The translations under genes and the position numbers were made by a program. From Cecembia calidifontis (GTDB lineage Bacteria > Bacteroidota > Bacteroidia > Cytophagales > Cyclobacteriaceae): a stretch of 64,000 nt of DNA. The stretch covers positions 2,898,501 through 2,962,500 of the forward strand of contig NZ_SGXG01000001.1 of assembly GCF_004216715.1 (NCBI RefSeq). The letters run 5' to 3'. The notes beneath the pieces were generated by a model. The model worked only from the letters and a program-made list of their open reading frames with translations. It did not search any database and had not been told where the DNA came from. This document shows positions 19,201 through 27,710 of the stretch, piece after piece (positions within the stretch are counted from its first letter, which is position 1; each line of letters starts with the position of its first letter).

Positions 19201-20226
19201 TTACAGCCCTTTGATCTGTATGCTATACGCCTTGAAGGGGAAGGAGAGGGTTTGGAATATGATACAGTTTCCCTATTGGATCTTTGTTCTAAATATTTTG
19301 AAAAATATTGGTTACAAGGTCATTACAGAAGTACTCAGGCGAGACTCATTCAATTTTCTAATGTGCATTTCTACGAAGGAAGATTGAGTATGTTGCCTGA
19401 TAGGGAACTCATGAATCATCCCGAGGAAGCATTTCGACTAATAAGAACCGATGGTGTTTGGGACCGACAGACCAATTTTGTAGAGGTAGAAGAAGTTATT
19501 AAAGAGGTTAAATTCCTTCAAAAAAAATTTCCAGGAGACCAGATAGGGGTCATCACCTTCAATTTTTTCCAAATGGAACTGATTCAGCAGAAGGTTTTGG
19601 AAGAAGCTGAAATCGATCTTTTGTCAATAAAGATTAAGAATATTGAAAATGTTCAAGGAGATGAGTTTGATAGGGTGATTTTTTCTGTTGGTTATGCAAA
19701 AAATAAATCAGGAAGGTTGATAGCAAATTTTGGATTACTTTCAAAGCCTGGAGGGATAAACCGGTTAAATGTGGCTGTTACGAGAGCCAGGAAAAGTATC
19801 ACCTTGATTACCAGTCTAAGTTCCCGGGATTTCAAGGCGGATCAGTTGAAAAACCCAGGGGTAGAGATGCTCAAGCTTTACATTGAATTTGTTGAAAATC
19901 AAGTTCTTGGAAAAGATGGTATCCAGGAGAAAAATCAGTTAAGTTTTAATTCCAAATGGCTACTGAAGCTTAAATTACTGGAAGAGAATAAGGGTTTTGA
20001 CCTTCGGCTTTTTAAAGATTCCAAATGGATGGATTTAGCTCAATTGGAAAAAGGAAAATATACAAAAGCGATATTGACAGATGATGATAGGTTATACAGG
20101 TGCTCAGGTGCAAAAGAGGCCTTTGCGTATCACCCCATTCAGCTGCAGGAAAAAAAATGGCCCTATGCTTTATTTTTTTCCAGACAATATTGGTTAGGAA
20201 AAAATCTAGAGGATAATACTGATTAG
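16279..20226 (+). CDS. Large superfamily 1 (Upf1/Dna2-like) helicase with DUF4011 N-terminus
   Basis: The 1315-residue protein begins with a DUF4011-like segment (LNRLVDLSSRNRSLYLSKL). Walker A is VVEGPPGTGKSQ near residue 311, and motif Ia lies in VLIVSQKRVAIDVV. About 600 residues of mostly helical insertion precede Walker B, VIFDESSQCF near 943. Then come AGDSRQLQPF (motif III), GHYRSTQARL (motif IV), and NVQGDEFDRVIFS with NVAVTRARKSI (motifs V and VI) near 1140-1165. The order is that of SF1B Upf1/Dna2-type helicases. I see no nuclease motif in the final 100 residues, unlike related proteins ending in a PD-(D/E)XK or phospholipase-D-like domain. Roles in DNA repair or defence are both possible. 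Its stop overlaps the convergent gldH gene. Confidence 0.88.
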   Translation: MLKDIFQVYLNRLVDLSSRNRSLYLSKLIPSQMVDLNEFNFLNHQPAFFYIEQLLGKKKSIPLLPLADARDENVNIVSKKLGRILSLAETAESETGEKSLFIGWPFVEGKLINGQVVRGPLIFFPVELVRQAEIWELHFSKTDPPFFNKTFFLAYAHAYGTEPLNFEEENPLEGFSDDTVGFLNDLYQYLKKELVVNFNSELYENRLRNFPESSKSLDEERLELGKLKLMPVAVLGLFSQKASFLIQDYESLLKSNDFNSLDDIFYHHFARRDDFPNTVREDQLYSCFPLDAYQEQVLKAVRSGMSVVVEGPPGTGKSQLISNLALDYISRGKKVLIVSQKRVAIDVVFQRLSEIGFGDFLALVHDFRADKKALFKKIQHQIDAIDKYEETNRSIDSIQLERQFFQLSRSIENNAEFFENYKKALFNTEECDLPVKALYLESNFSEEHFDMRQYYKKLTFNKVDSFLRNLKIYGIYYKKYQRNDSFWLHRISFSLFSPQTISRFQETFDEIETFKSEVITSFGQFRNFDISYLFTLYEEKEKLKECLQLLSQPDTMGAFLGLLKVDFSVLDQDWLNKKVEAIKLMLSEYGVEWFSADEEVETNLKLSLEFQHRNRELINVLLWPWKKKRFLPLFEILEKNELSLDDHGNDILLKRLENRLNVNHQYTLLSQKSWLELPNKPFDFTQFNHFSISHLNAIKARELLEELGDDGKFLLDQVVEGNDFISRLGSLLEKLDWLETRQPYWSLLFSKVQIHHLFLQESGKEIEDIKGELKLIFDDLVAFDTLREQIPHEEKELIERIWDHYPEHSFESVSQKFLAGLRLAWIEHIELKYPVLREISTPKSLHSQEELMWAVKEKWKLSKFISALRVREKTFKNLEYNRLGNRLTYRELNHQVSKKKRLWTVKKVLESFEEEVFKLLPCWLASPETVSALFPLKQSFDLVIFDESSQCFVERGFPAMLRGKQVVIAGDSRQLQPFDLYAIRLEGEGEGLEYDTVSLLDLCSKYFEKYWLQGHYRSTQARLIQFSNVHFYEGRLSMLPDRELMNHPEEAFRLIRTDGVWDRQTNFVEVEEVIKEVKFLQKKFPGDQIGVITFNFFQMELIQQKVLEEAEIDLLSIKIKNIENVQGDEFDRVIFSVGYAKNKSGRLIANFGLLSKPGGINRLNVAVTRARKSITLITSLSSRDFKADQLKNPGVEMLKLYIEFVENQVLGKDGIQEKNQLSFNSKWLLKLKLLEENKGFDLRLFKDSKWMDLAQLEKGKYTKAILTDDDRLYRCSGAKEAFAYHPIQLQEKKWPYALFFSRQYWLGKNLEDNTD

Positions 20227-20681
20227 TCTTTGATCCTTTTTAATCCTATAGATTCTATCCCTTTAAGATCTTCCAGTCTCATATACTGTATAAACTGAAT
20301 TTTTGAATAAGGAACTTTTGATTTTAAAGGGATGGTGTCATACCTTGTAAAAGTACTGCCATAACCTTTACCCAAAGGTTTTCCGGTAGTATTTTCGAAT
20401 AAAGGAATATTGATCAATTGCGATTCGAAAATTTGGTCGGTACTATCCCTGAGAAGGTATCTAATATAAAGATTTCTGAAGGGATACTCGTTGTTGTATT
20501 TAACAGCCAAGATCGTAGGACCTTCCGGTAAAGGATAATTCATAGAAAAAGAAATCGTGTCCTGAAGGGCCCAGGTAAGATTTTCAAGGCCATGGTACTG
20601 TTCATATACCCTGTCCCCTGAACATTTGGTAAATACCAGCAAGACAATTAGTAATCCAGAAAGTATTCGGTATTGCTTCAT
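20223..20681 (-). CDS. gldH: Gliding motility lipoprotein GldH
   Basis: The 152-residue lipoprotein has the lipobox VFTKC (Cys near residue 20) followed by SGDRVYEQYHGL, the start of the GldH family. A beta-rich domain follows with IRYLLRDSTDQIFE. GldH is needed for gliding in Flavobacterium and is linked to the T9SS and lipoprotein machinery. Its position directly downstream of ricT is a conserved Bacteroidota arrangement, and the two are separated by three bases. The T9SS cargo at 1737-5903 shows that the organism uses this system. It overlaps the convergent helicase gene by four bases. Confidence 0.88.
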   Translation of the reverse strand: MKQYRILSGLLIVLLVFTKCSGDRVYEQYHGLENLTWALQDTISFSMNYPLPEGPTILAVKYNNEYPFRNLYIRYLLRDSTDQIFESQLINIPLFENTTGKPLGKGYGSTFTRYDTIPLKSKVPYSKIQFIQYMRLEDLKGIESIGLKRIKD

Positions 20682-20684
20682 TTT

Positions 20685-22097
20685 TTACTCGCCTTTATTT
20701 TGGTCGCCTTTATTTCTGGGAGGAAACCTTCTTTTACCTTTATTCTTTTGCTTGTTTTCTTGCACTTCTTTAGCATCAGAATTTTGGTTTTCTCTTTTTG
20801 GTAAATTCTTCCCAGCGCTAGGAGAGGGTTCCGTTCTTGAAGCCTTATTTCCAAAGTTTTTTCTTCCGGATTTTTGTTTGTTGGATTTATTTTTATCTCC
20901 TTCCTGAGCTGGCTTAATTGTTTCTTTGATTTCTGCCTTTGCTACAGGTTTATTACTTTGCTGAGTTACTGGTTCCTGAACACCAGTATTACCCTTCTTC
21001 TTTTTCTTCTTTTTCTTTTTTGTGCTGAATTTCTTATCTAACCTTTCCAATTCTAAGTTAGATTGAAGTACCTCTTCATCAATTCCTTTTGCTTTGTTAT
21101 TGTGGAGATCAAAAGGCTGAATCCCGTTTTCGTTCAGTTCTTGTATTTCTTTTACTCTTTCACAAGAAATGGAATACCAGTTGTTTTCATTGTTATAGCT
21201 AAACCACATCAGTTTACGGAAAATATCCGTTTTTTGAAGTTTTGCAGGACCAGCTTCGGTCAATAATGGTTTTTCAACAGTAGGAACATCCTCCAACGCC
21301 GCCATATAGGTGTCCAACTCATAATTCAGACAGCATTTTAGGCGTCCGCATTGACCTGATAGTTTGCTTGGATTTAGGGATAAATTTTGATAGCGTGCAG
21401 CTGCTGTGGAGACACTTTTGAAATCATGTATCCATGTAGAGCAGCACAGTTCTCTTCCACAAATACCGATTCCACCAAGCCTTCCTGCCTCTTGTCTTAG
21501 GCTTATTTGGCGCATTTCTACCCTGATTTTGAATTCAGAAGCAAGGATTTTGATCAATTCTCTAAAATCCACCCTGTCATCTGCAGAGTAATAAAATGTG
21601 GCTTTGGAGTTGTCTGCTTGGTACTCAATGTCGGAAAGTTTCATTTCCAACTTGAGTTCATCGATAATCTGCTTTGTTCTGTAAAGGGTCGGGATTTCTC
21701 TGTTTTTTGCTTCTTCCCACTTTTCCAGGTCTTTTTGGTTGGCAATCCGGTAAATCCTCAGAATGTTGTCATCATTCTTTATTTTCCTTTTTTGCATTTG
21801 AAGTCTTACTAATTCTCCCTGAAGGGATACATAGCCGATATGATGACCATTTGGCACATCTACTACTACCGGATCACCAGTAGTCAAATGAATATGGTCA
21901 ACATTTCTATAATATTCCTTTCTGCCACCTTTGAATTTAACTTCTACTATATCAAACTTATCGACTGTTGGTATTCCCATATGGGATAACCAATCAAAAC
22001 TGTTCATTTTATTACAATCGCTCGTACCACATGTGCCATTATTGTTACATCCCGCACTTGTTCCCGTGGTAGTGGAGCAGCTACTACATCCTGCCAT
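20685..22097 (-). CDS. ricT: PSP1-domain protein, RicT/YaaT family
   Basis: The 470-residue protein has a cysteine-rich N-terminus (residues 4-28, with Cys at 4, 7, 17, 23 and 28), a PSP1 core and the Cys motifs GICGRELCCSTW and GQCGRLKCCLNYE that in Bacillus help hold Fe-S clusters in the RicAFT complex. That complex affects RNA processing; its role in Bacteroidota is not settled. The C-terminal 120 residues are a low-complexity basic tail with nine lysines in a row (about 364-372) and many Asn, Gln and Lys, probably disordered and possibly nucleic-acid binding. It lies upstream of gldH as in other Bacteroidota and downstream of purD. Confidence 0.88.
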   Translation of the reverse strand: MAGCSSCSTTTGTSAGCNNNGTCGTSDCNKMNSFDWLSHMGIPTVDKFDIVEVKFKGGRKEYYRNVDHIHLTTGDPVVVDVPNGHHIGYVSLQGELVRLQMQKRKIKNDDNILRIYRIANQKDLEKWEEAKNREIPTLYRTKQIIDELKLEMKLSDIEYQADNSKATFYYSADDRVDFRELIKILASEFKIRVEMRQISLRQEAGRLGGIGICGRELCCSTWIHDFKSVSTAAARYQNLSLNPSKLSGQCGRLKCCLNYELDTYMAALEDVPTVEKPLLTEAGPAKLQKTDIFRKLMWFSYNNENNWYSISCERVKEIQELNENGIQPFDLHNNKAKGIDEEVLQSNLELERLDKKFSTKKKKKKKKKGNTGVQEPVTQQSNKPVAKAEIKETIKPAQEGDKNKSNKQKSGRKNFGNKASRTEPSPSAGKNLPKRENQNSDAKEVQENKQKNKGKRRFPPRNKGDQNKGE

Positions 22098-22148
22098 ATC
22101 ACTTAGTATATATCAATAGGGAGGAAATCCTCCTCGTTAAAATTGGGT

Positions 22149-23447
22149 TTATTTCTTCAAGTTTAATAAATCTTGGCCAATATCCCGTCTGAAATACGCT
22201 CCGTTCCAATTAATTTTTAATACCTGGGCATAGGCATTTTCAAGTGCCTCTTCCAGTTTTTGGCCTTTTCCTGTGATAGCCAATACCCTTCCTCCATTAG
22301 TTAATACCTCACCGGATGGGCTAAGTTTTGTTCCTGCATGAAATACTTTAGCCTTTGACTCTGGTAAAAGGTTTTCAAGCCCAAAGATAATGTCTCCTTT
22401 TCTATAATCTTCTGGATAGCCTCCAGCTACCATCACCACAGTCGAAGTAAAGAAGTCATTAATTTCTAAAGGGTAGGAGTGGAGTTGTTGTGTTCCCATA
22501 GCATACAGCAGGTCCACAAAGTCACTTTTTATTCTAGGTAAAACCGCCTGAGTTTCCGGATCACCCATACGAACATTGTACTCAATTACATAAGGATCTC
22601 CATTGACATTCATTAAACCTATGAAAAGAAAACCGGTGTATGTGATTTCTTCATTTTCAAGGCCTTTGATAGTAGGTATGACTATTCTCTTCTCTACTTT
22701 ATTTAAGAATTCCTGATCAGCAAAAGGAACAGGACTGATCGCCCCCATTCCTCCTGTATTTAACCCTGTATCTTGTTCTCCAATTCTTTTGTAATCCTTG
22801 GCCTCTGGTAAAATCCGGTAATGATGACCATCAGTTGCCACAAAAACCGATAATTCAATACCTGACAGGAATTGTTCAATGACCACTTTTTCAGAAGCAG
22901 CTCCGAATTTTGATTCTAAGAGCATTTCTTTAAGGGCATCCTTGGCCTCTTCATGGGTTTTACAAATCAAAACCCCTTTGCCTGCGGCCAACCCATCAGC
23001 TTTCAAAACAATAGGTGTCTCTTGGTAATCTATGTACTCCAAGCCCTTTTCAATATTGACTTTGGTGAAGGTTTGTGATCCGGCAGTTGGGATACCGTGT
23101 TTTTCCATGAACTTTTTGGAAAAATCCTTTGACCCTTCTAACTGTGCACCTTGCTTGCTTGGTCCAATGATAGGAATATGCTTTAGGTCTCCTTTTGATT
23201 GGAAAAAATCAACAATACCTTTTACCAAAGGTTCTTCAGGGCCCACCACTACCATATCGATATTTTTTTCCTTGACAAATTGGGCAATCCCTTCAAAATC
23301 ACTGACAGCTAAATTGATATTTTCTGCGATTTCTGCGGTGCCTGCATTTCCTGGAGCCACATAGAGTTTGGTGCATTTGGGGCTATTCACAATCTTCCAA
23401 GCAAAGGCATGTTCTCTGCCTCCGCTTCCCAGTAATAATATATCCAT
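22149..23447 (-). CDS. purD: Phosphoribosylamine-glycine ligase (GAR synthetase)
   Basis: PurD joins glycine to phosphoribosylamine with ATP, the second step of de novo purine synthesis. The 432-residue ATP-grasp protein shows LLGSGGREHAFAW at the N-terminus, VVGPEEPLVKGIVD, LKADGLAAGKGV, LNTGGMGAISPVP and YNVRMGDPETQAVLPR. All are typical. It starts 15 bases after recQ ends, so the two are probably cotranscribed, and it is followed by ricT and gldH in the same direction. Confidence 0.97.
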   Translation of the reverse strand: MDILLLGSGGREHAFAWKIVNSPKCTKLYVAPGNAGTAEIAENINLAVSDFEGIAQFVKEKNIDMVVVGPEEPLVKGIVDFFQSKGDLKHIPIIGPSKQGAQLEGSKDFSKKFMEKHGIPTAGSQTFTKVNIEKGLEYIDYQETPIVLKADGLAAGKGVLICKTHEEAKDALKEMLLESKFGAASEKVVIEQFLSGIELSVFVATDGHHYRILPEAKDYKRIGEQDTGLNTGGMGAISPVPFADQEFLNKVEKRIVIPTIKGLENEEITYTGFLFIGLMNVNGDPYVIEYNVRMGDPETQAVLPRIKSDFVDLLYAMGTQQLHSYPLEINDFFTSTVVMVAGGYPEDYRKGDIIFGLENLLPESKAKVFHAGTKLSPSGEVLTNGGRVLAITGKGQKLEEALENAYAQVLKINWNGAYFRRDIGQDLLNLKK

Positions 23448-23462
23448 TGATTAAATTTCGTT

Positions 23463-25643
23463 TTAGTTTGCGTGCTCTGAAATAAACTTGATCCTGTACA
23501 CCCTGATTTCTTCTTCTGCAAAATCCTCATCTTCCAGTTCATGCATGGCTACCCGAATATTGTCTGTTTCAGCATTCATAAAATAATCATGAAGAATTTC
23601 TTCCCGTTCTTCATCCATAATATGCTCAATGTAATAATTAATGTTCAGCTTTGTGCCGCTGTATATGATTTGCTCAATTTCCTGCAACAGTTCATCCATA
23701 CTGAGATTTAAGTTTTCTGCAATCTCATCCAGGTCAATCTTTCTATCCACCTGCTGGATGATGGATATTTTGACTTTTGATCTGGTCCCGGCAGTTTTAA
23801 CAACAACATCAGAAGCGGTGATGATGTCATTTTCTTCCACGTAATTTTCAATCAGTTTTAGAAAAGAAGCCCCAAATTTGGCAACTTTACCCATACCCAC
23901 TCCATTGATTTGAGCCAATTCTTCTTTTGTCGTGGGGTAAACTGTCGCCATCTCTTCCAAGGACGGATCCTGGAAAATCACATAGGGCGGTAACCCTTTT
24001 GCTTTGGCTACTTTTTTTCGTTCTGCTTTTAGTAGTTCAAAAAGTTTTTCATCGTAAGCTTTTCCCCCGGCGGTAGGTGTTTCTTCAGGAGTTTCATTCT
24101 CAAGGAGTTCTTCAAAGTTATGGTCTTTACAGAAGGTGACATCATAAGGGTCTTCCAGGAATTTTTCACCTTTTTCTGTTACCTTGATCACACCATAGTT
24201 TTCAATGTCTTTTTCCAGAAAGCCCCCGGTCATGGATTGCCGGATGACTGTTTTCCAAAGACGCTCATCTTCTTCTTTTCCTCTTCCAAAAACATTCAAC
24301 TGATCATGTTTGTAGCTTTTGATATAATCATTGGATTCACCCCGGATCACTGCCACAATATGGTCCATATTAAAGCGGTTATTGGTTTCTTTGACAGCTT
24401 CTATTGCCGCTTTAAGGTGTTCTGTCCCATTGAACTTTTCTTTAGGTTTTTTACAGTTATCACAGTAACCACAATCCTCTTCGAGGATTTCGCCAAAGTA
24501 ATGCAATAAAAATTTTCTCCTGCAAATCGAACTTTCTGCATATGCCGCCATTTCCTGAAGCAAAATTTTGGCATTTTCCCTTTCTGTTACCGGCTTGTCC
24601 TTGTTGAACTTTTCAAGTTTGATGATATCATCGTATCTGTAGAACATCAGGCAGTGGCCTTCCAATCCGTCCCTTCCTGCCCTTCCTGTTTCCTGGTAGT
24701 AACCTTCTAAAGACTTTGGAACATCATAATGGATCACATACCTCACATCAGGTTTGTCTATACCCATTCCAAAAGCGATAGTAGCCACAATCACATCAAC
24801 TTCCTCGTTGAGAAAATCATCTTGGTTTTTCACCCGCACACTTTGGTCAAGTCCTGCATGATAAGGTGCGGCTTTTATGCCATTGACCTTGAGCAATTCA
24901 GCGATTTCTTCCACCTTTTTTCTGCTCAGGCAATAGATAATTCCTGATTTTCCTTTATGGGATTTGATATACTTAATTATCTGTTTCTTGGTCTCATTCT
25001 TTACCTTCGGCCTGACCTCATAAAATAGGTTTGTTCTGTTAAAAGAGGACTTAAAAAGATCGGCCTCTTCCATCTGAAGGTTCCTTTGGATGTCCTGCTG
25101 AACTTTAGGTGTTGCAGTGGCAGTTAATGCGATAATTGGAAGGTCTGCTCCCAACTGCGCAATGATTGTCTTGATTTTTCTGTACTCAGGTCGGAAGTCA
25201 TGACCCCATTCGGAAATACAATGCGCTTCATCTATGGCCACAAAACTGATTTTTGCTTCTTTTAGAAAAAGGATGTTTTCCTCTTTAGTCAATGACTCAG
25301 GTGCTACATACAATAATTTTGTTTTACCTGAAAGCACCTCTTTTTTTACCTTATTTGTCTCAGATTTATTAAGGGTAGAATTCAAAAAGTGTGCATTGAC
25401 CCCAAATGCATTGAGCTGATCGACCTGATTCTTCATCAAAGCAATCAGGGGAGATATCACAATGGCAGTTCCATCTTCGATTACTGCAGGCAATTGGTAA
25501 CACAAAGATTTACCTGCACCTGTAGGCATGATTACAAAGGTATTCTTGCCTTTTAAAATATTGTCAACAATGGGCTCTTGGTTGCCACGGAATTGACTGA
25601 ATCCGAATATTTTTTTGAGTTTTTCTTTTACGATTTGATCCAC
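23463..25643 (-). CDS. recQ: ATP-dependent DNA helicase RecQ
   Basis: This 3'-5' superfamily 2 helicase acts in recombinational repair. The 726-residue protein has MPTGAGKSLCYQLP (Walker A), DEAHCISEWGHDFRPEY, ALTATATP, QETGRAGRDGLEG, and the RecQ zinc site formed by the Cys in SICRRKFLLHYFG with CGYCDNC. A winged-helix domain and an HRDC domain follow (about residues 530-610, LFELLKAERKKVAKAKGLPP). A further helical C-terminal extension of about 110 residues is rich in acidic residues, as in many Bacteroidota RecQ proteins. It is the first gene of the recQ-purD-ricT-gldH run. A lone TAnnTTTG match lies on the minus strand at 25717-25724. Confidence 0.97.
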   Translation of the reverse strand: MDQIVKEKLKKIFGFSQFRGNQEPIVDNILKGKNTFVIMPTGAGKSLCYQLPAVIEDGTAIVISPLIALMKNQVDQLNAFGVNAHFLNSTLNKSETNKVKKEVLSGKTKLLYVAPESLTKEENILFLKEAKISFVAIDEAHCISEWGHDFRPEYRKIKTIIAQLGADLPIIALTATATPKVQQDIQRNLQMEEADLFKSSFNRTNLFYEVRPKVKNETKKQIIKYIKSHKGKSGIIYCLSRKKVEEIAELLKVNGIKAAPYHAGLDQSVRVKNQDDFLNEEVDVIVATIAFGMGIDKPDVRYVIHYDVPKSLEGYYQETGRAGRDGLEGHCLMFYRYDDIIKLEKFNKDKPVTERENAKILLQEMAAYAESSICRRKFLLHYFGEILEEDCGYCDNCKKPKEKFNGTEHLKAAIEAVKETNNRFNMDHIVAVIRGESNDYIKSYKHDQLNVFGRGKEEDERLWKTVIRQSMTGGFLEKDIENYGVIKVTEKGEKFLEDPYDVTFCKDHNFEELLENETPEETPTAGGKAYDEKLFELLKAERKKVAKAKGLPPYVIFQDPSLEEMATVYPTTKEELAQINGVGMGKVAKFGASFLKLIENYVEENDIITASDVVVKTAGTRSKVKISIIQQVDRKIDLDEIAENLNLSMDELLQEIEQIIYSGTKLNINYYIEHIMDEEREEILHDYFMNAETDNIRVAMHELEDEDFAEEEIRVYRIKFISEHAN

Positions 25644-26081
25644 AGCAAAGTCGGTTTAGTAAGTTGCCGCTAGTTTTGGGTGCATTAAACTAAAATGGTA
25701 ATTTTTAGCTCTGATACAAATTTAATGATTAACCACGGCAATTTTGAATTTAACAAAAAATATTAAAATATGCGCAAGAAAATAGCTGTATAGGGAGGGC
25801 GTCAAGCGAATTTTTCTCCCTTATTTATTTATTCGGGGATTTTCCGTAATCAAAAGGCGGATATTGAAGTTAAATTCACCTAAAAAATTAAAAAATATTG
25901 ATTTTCAGCAGTTTTTATTTATGAAGGCTGGCCTAATTTGTTTAACTTCAGCACAACAGTAAAAGCTATAGAATATCTGGCTGAAGATTTTTCTTTTCGG
26001 TCAAAAAATGATTGCAAAATATTCAAACTTTATTTCCATATTGTTCATTTGAATTCAAGTTAGTCGATTGTTGACCCATTA
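25644..26081. other. 438-bp divergent intergenic region between recQ and manC
   Basis: No open frame of note is present on either strand, and no tRNA or obvious structured RNA. It must hold the divergent promoters of recQ and manC. A TAAATTTG box is visible for recQ (minus strand 25717-25724), but no convincing partner TTTG or manC promoter was found. Confidence 0.5.
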
Positions 26082-27155
26082 ATGAATCAGAAGCCTTATA
26101 TAGTGATCATGGCCGGGGGAATAGGTTCCAGATTCTGGCCATATAGCAGGAATAATAAACCCAAACAGTTTTTGGATATCCTCGGAACTGGAAGAACCTT
26201 ACTTCAAATGACCTATGACCGGTTCATTAAAATAGCCGATAAGGATTTGTTCTATGTGGTTACCAATAAAAGATATTTTGAGTTGGTTAAAGAACAGTTG
26301 CCGGATATTCCTGAGCATCAGATTTTGACGGAACCGTTGAGAAGGAATACCGCAACCTGCGTAGCATATGCATGTTATAAAATAGCCCAGAAAGATCCTG
26401 ATGCAAAAATCATTGTCACTCCATCAGATCACTTGATTGTTCAGGAAGATAAGTTTTGGGAAAAGATCCATTTAGCCTTAGGTGCATCTGAAATTGACTT
26501 GAGATTGATCACTATCGGTATCAGACCCAATAGGCCTGAAACTGGCTATGGTTACATTCAGTATATATCTGACCCAGGAAATCCTGTCAAAAAAGTGAAA
26601 ACCTTTACAGAAAAACCCAATATCAAACTGGCAACAGCTTTTCTTGAAAGTGGGGATTTTGTCTGGAATTCTGGTATTTTTGTTTGGAAGGTCAAAAGTA
26701 TTATTCATGCTTTTGAGAAATATATGCCCGAGGTCGCAGAGGTATTTGAAGATGGGAAGCAATTTTATGATAGGGCAGAGGAAGAGGCTTATATTCAGAA
26801 GGCATATTCTTTGGTGAAAAATGTATCCATAGATTATGGAATCATGGAAAAAGCAGAGGAGGTATTTGTGGTCATGGGTGATTTTGGTTGGTCTGATTTG
26901 GGTTCTTGGCTGAGTCTTCATGAAAATAAAGAAAAGGACTCAAAAAATAATGTAGTAGATGCCAATGCCATCTTATATGATACCCATGATTGTTTTATCA
27001 AAGTTAGTCCAGAAAAATTAGTAGTTATTGAAGGGCTTGAAAATTACCTTGTCAATGAAAGCGAGAATGTTTTGCTGATCTGTAAGTTGGATAACGAAAA
27101 GAAATTCAGGGCATTTGTCAATGACGCCAAGCAAAAAGGAGAGGATTTTGTATGA
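26082..27155 (+). CDS. manC: Mannose-1-phosphate guanylyltransferase
   Basis: The enzyme makes GDP-mannose from GTP and mannose-1-phosphate, supplying polysaccharide synthesis. The 357-residue protein starts with the nucleotidyltransferase signature MAGGIGSRFWPYSRNNKPKQ, followed by TEPLRRNTATC, VTPSDHL, RPETGYGYIQ, FTEKP and WNSGIFVWK. It is the short single-domain type without a phosphomannose-isomerase domain. Its stop overlaps the start of the MazG-like gene (ATGA), so the two are coupled. GDP-mannose would feed glycan assembly such as that at 1-10 kb (inference). Confidence 0.93.
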   Translation: MNQKPYIVIMAGGIGSRFWPYSRNNKPKQFLDILGTGRTLLQMTYDRFIKIADKDLFYVVTNKRYFELVKEQLPDIPEHQILTEPLRRNTATCVAYACYKIAQKDPDAKIIVTPSDHLIVQEDKFWEKIHLALGASEIDLRLITIGIRPNRPETGYGYIQYISDPGNPVKKVKTFTEKPNIKLATAFLESGDFVWNSGIFVWKVKSIIHAFEKYMPEVAEVFEDGKQFYDRAEEEAYIQKAYSLVKNVSIDYGIMEKAEEVFVVMGDFGWSDLGSWLSLHENKEKDSKNNVVDANAILYDTHDCFIKVSPEKLVVIEGLENYLVNESENVLLICKLDNEKKFRAFVNDAKQKGEDFV

Positions 27156-27496
27156 AAAATATAGATGAAATTACCATTTCAGATGCTCAGGAATTGGTGG
27201 ATCATTGGATCAAAACAGTAGGGGTAAGATACTTTAATGAATTGACCAATACTGCCATTTTAATGGAGGAGGTAGGGGAGTTGGCACGGATAATGGCCAG
27301 AAAATTCGGAGAACAATCCTTCAAAGAATCTGACAGGGATAAAGACCTTGGAGATGAGATGGCAGATGTGCTTTGGGTATTGATCTGCCTTGCCAATCAG
27401 ACAGGTGTAGACTTGACTGAAGCTTTGAAAAAAAACTTTGAAAAGAAGAATATCAGGGACAAGGACAGGCATAGAAACAATGAAAAGTTGAAATAA
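27152..27496 (+). CDS. MazG-like nucleotide pyrophosphohydrolase
   Basis: The 114-residue all-alpha NTP-PPase carries the EExxE metal site as MEEVGELARI (about residue 35) and the downstream ExxD as DEMADVLWVLI (about 70), the full set of acidic residues for Mg binding. Such proteins hydrolyse nucleoside triphosphates to monophosphates and pyrophosphate, often clearing damaged nucleotides. It overlaps manC by four bases, and the DUF2256 gene follows 30 bases later, so a three-gene operon is likely. Confidence 0.88.
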   Translation: MKNIDEITISDAQELVDHWIKTVGVRYFNELTNTAILMEEVGELARIMARKFGEQSFKESDRDKDLGDEMADVLWVLICLANQTGVDLTEALKKNFEKKNIRDKDRHRNNEKLK

Positions 27497-27526
27497 ACTT
27501 TTCAATCCTGATCCTGTTTACCAAAC

Positions 27527-27691
27527 ATGAAAAAGGAACATTTACCTACCAAGATATGTCCTGTCTGCAACAGACCCTTTACCTGGAGGAAAAAATGGGA
27601 AAAGAACTGGGAAAATGTTAAATATTGCTCCAAAAAATGTGGAGGCTTATCCCGAAAGAAAACAATAGATAACAATAAAACCGGCGGATGA
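27527..27691 (+). CDS. DUF2256 zinc-ribbon microprotein
   Basis: This 54-residue protein starts at the ATG at 27527. Two Cys pairs, CPVCNRPFTWRKKW (residues 11-24) and CSKKC (34-38), form a zinc ribbon, and the WRKKWxxxWxxVxYC spacing is that of DUF2256. The function of the family is unknown. Its last codons form the left arm of the terminator at 27673-27710, and its stop codon lies in that terminator's loop. It follows manC and the MazG-like gene in the same direction. Confidence 0.85.
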   Translation: MKKEHLPTKICPVCNRPFTWRKKWEKNWENVKYCSKKCGGLSRKKTIDNNKTGG

Positions 27692-27710
27692 TAATCCGCC
27701 GGTTTTATTG
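27673..27710. terminator. Bidirectional terminator shared by DUF2256 gene and the metalloprotease gene
   Basis: A perfect 16-bp stem (27673-27688 with 27695-27710) has a 6-base loop holding the DUF2256 stop codon. A-rich and T-rich flanks suit both directions. The convergent metalloprotease gene ends at 27711, directly abutting the hairpin. Confidence 0.85.

Noticed and set aside
25700..26081. Structured RNA in the recQ-manC spacer
   Set aside because: No strong stem or conserved element was found by eye; a covariance search would be needed.
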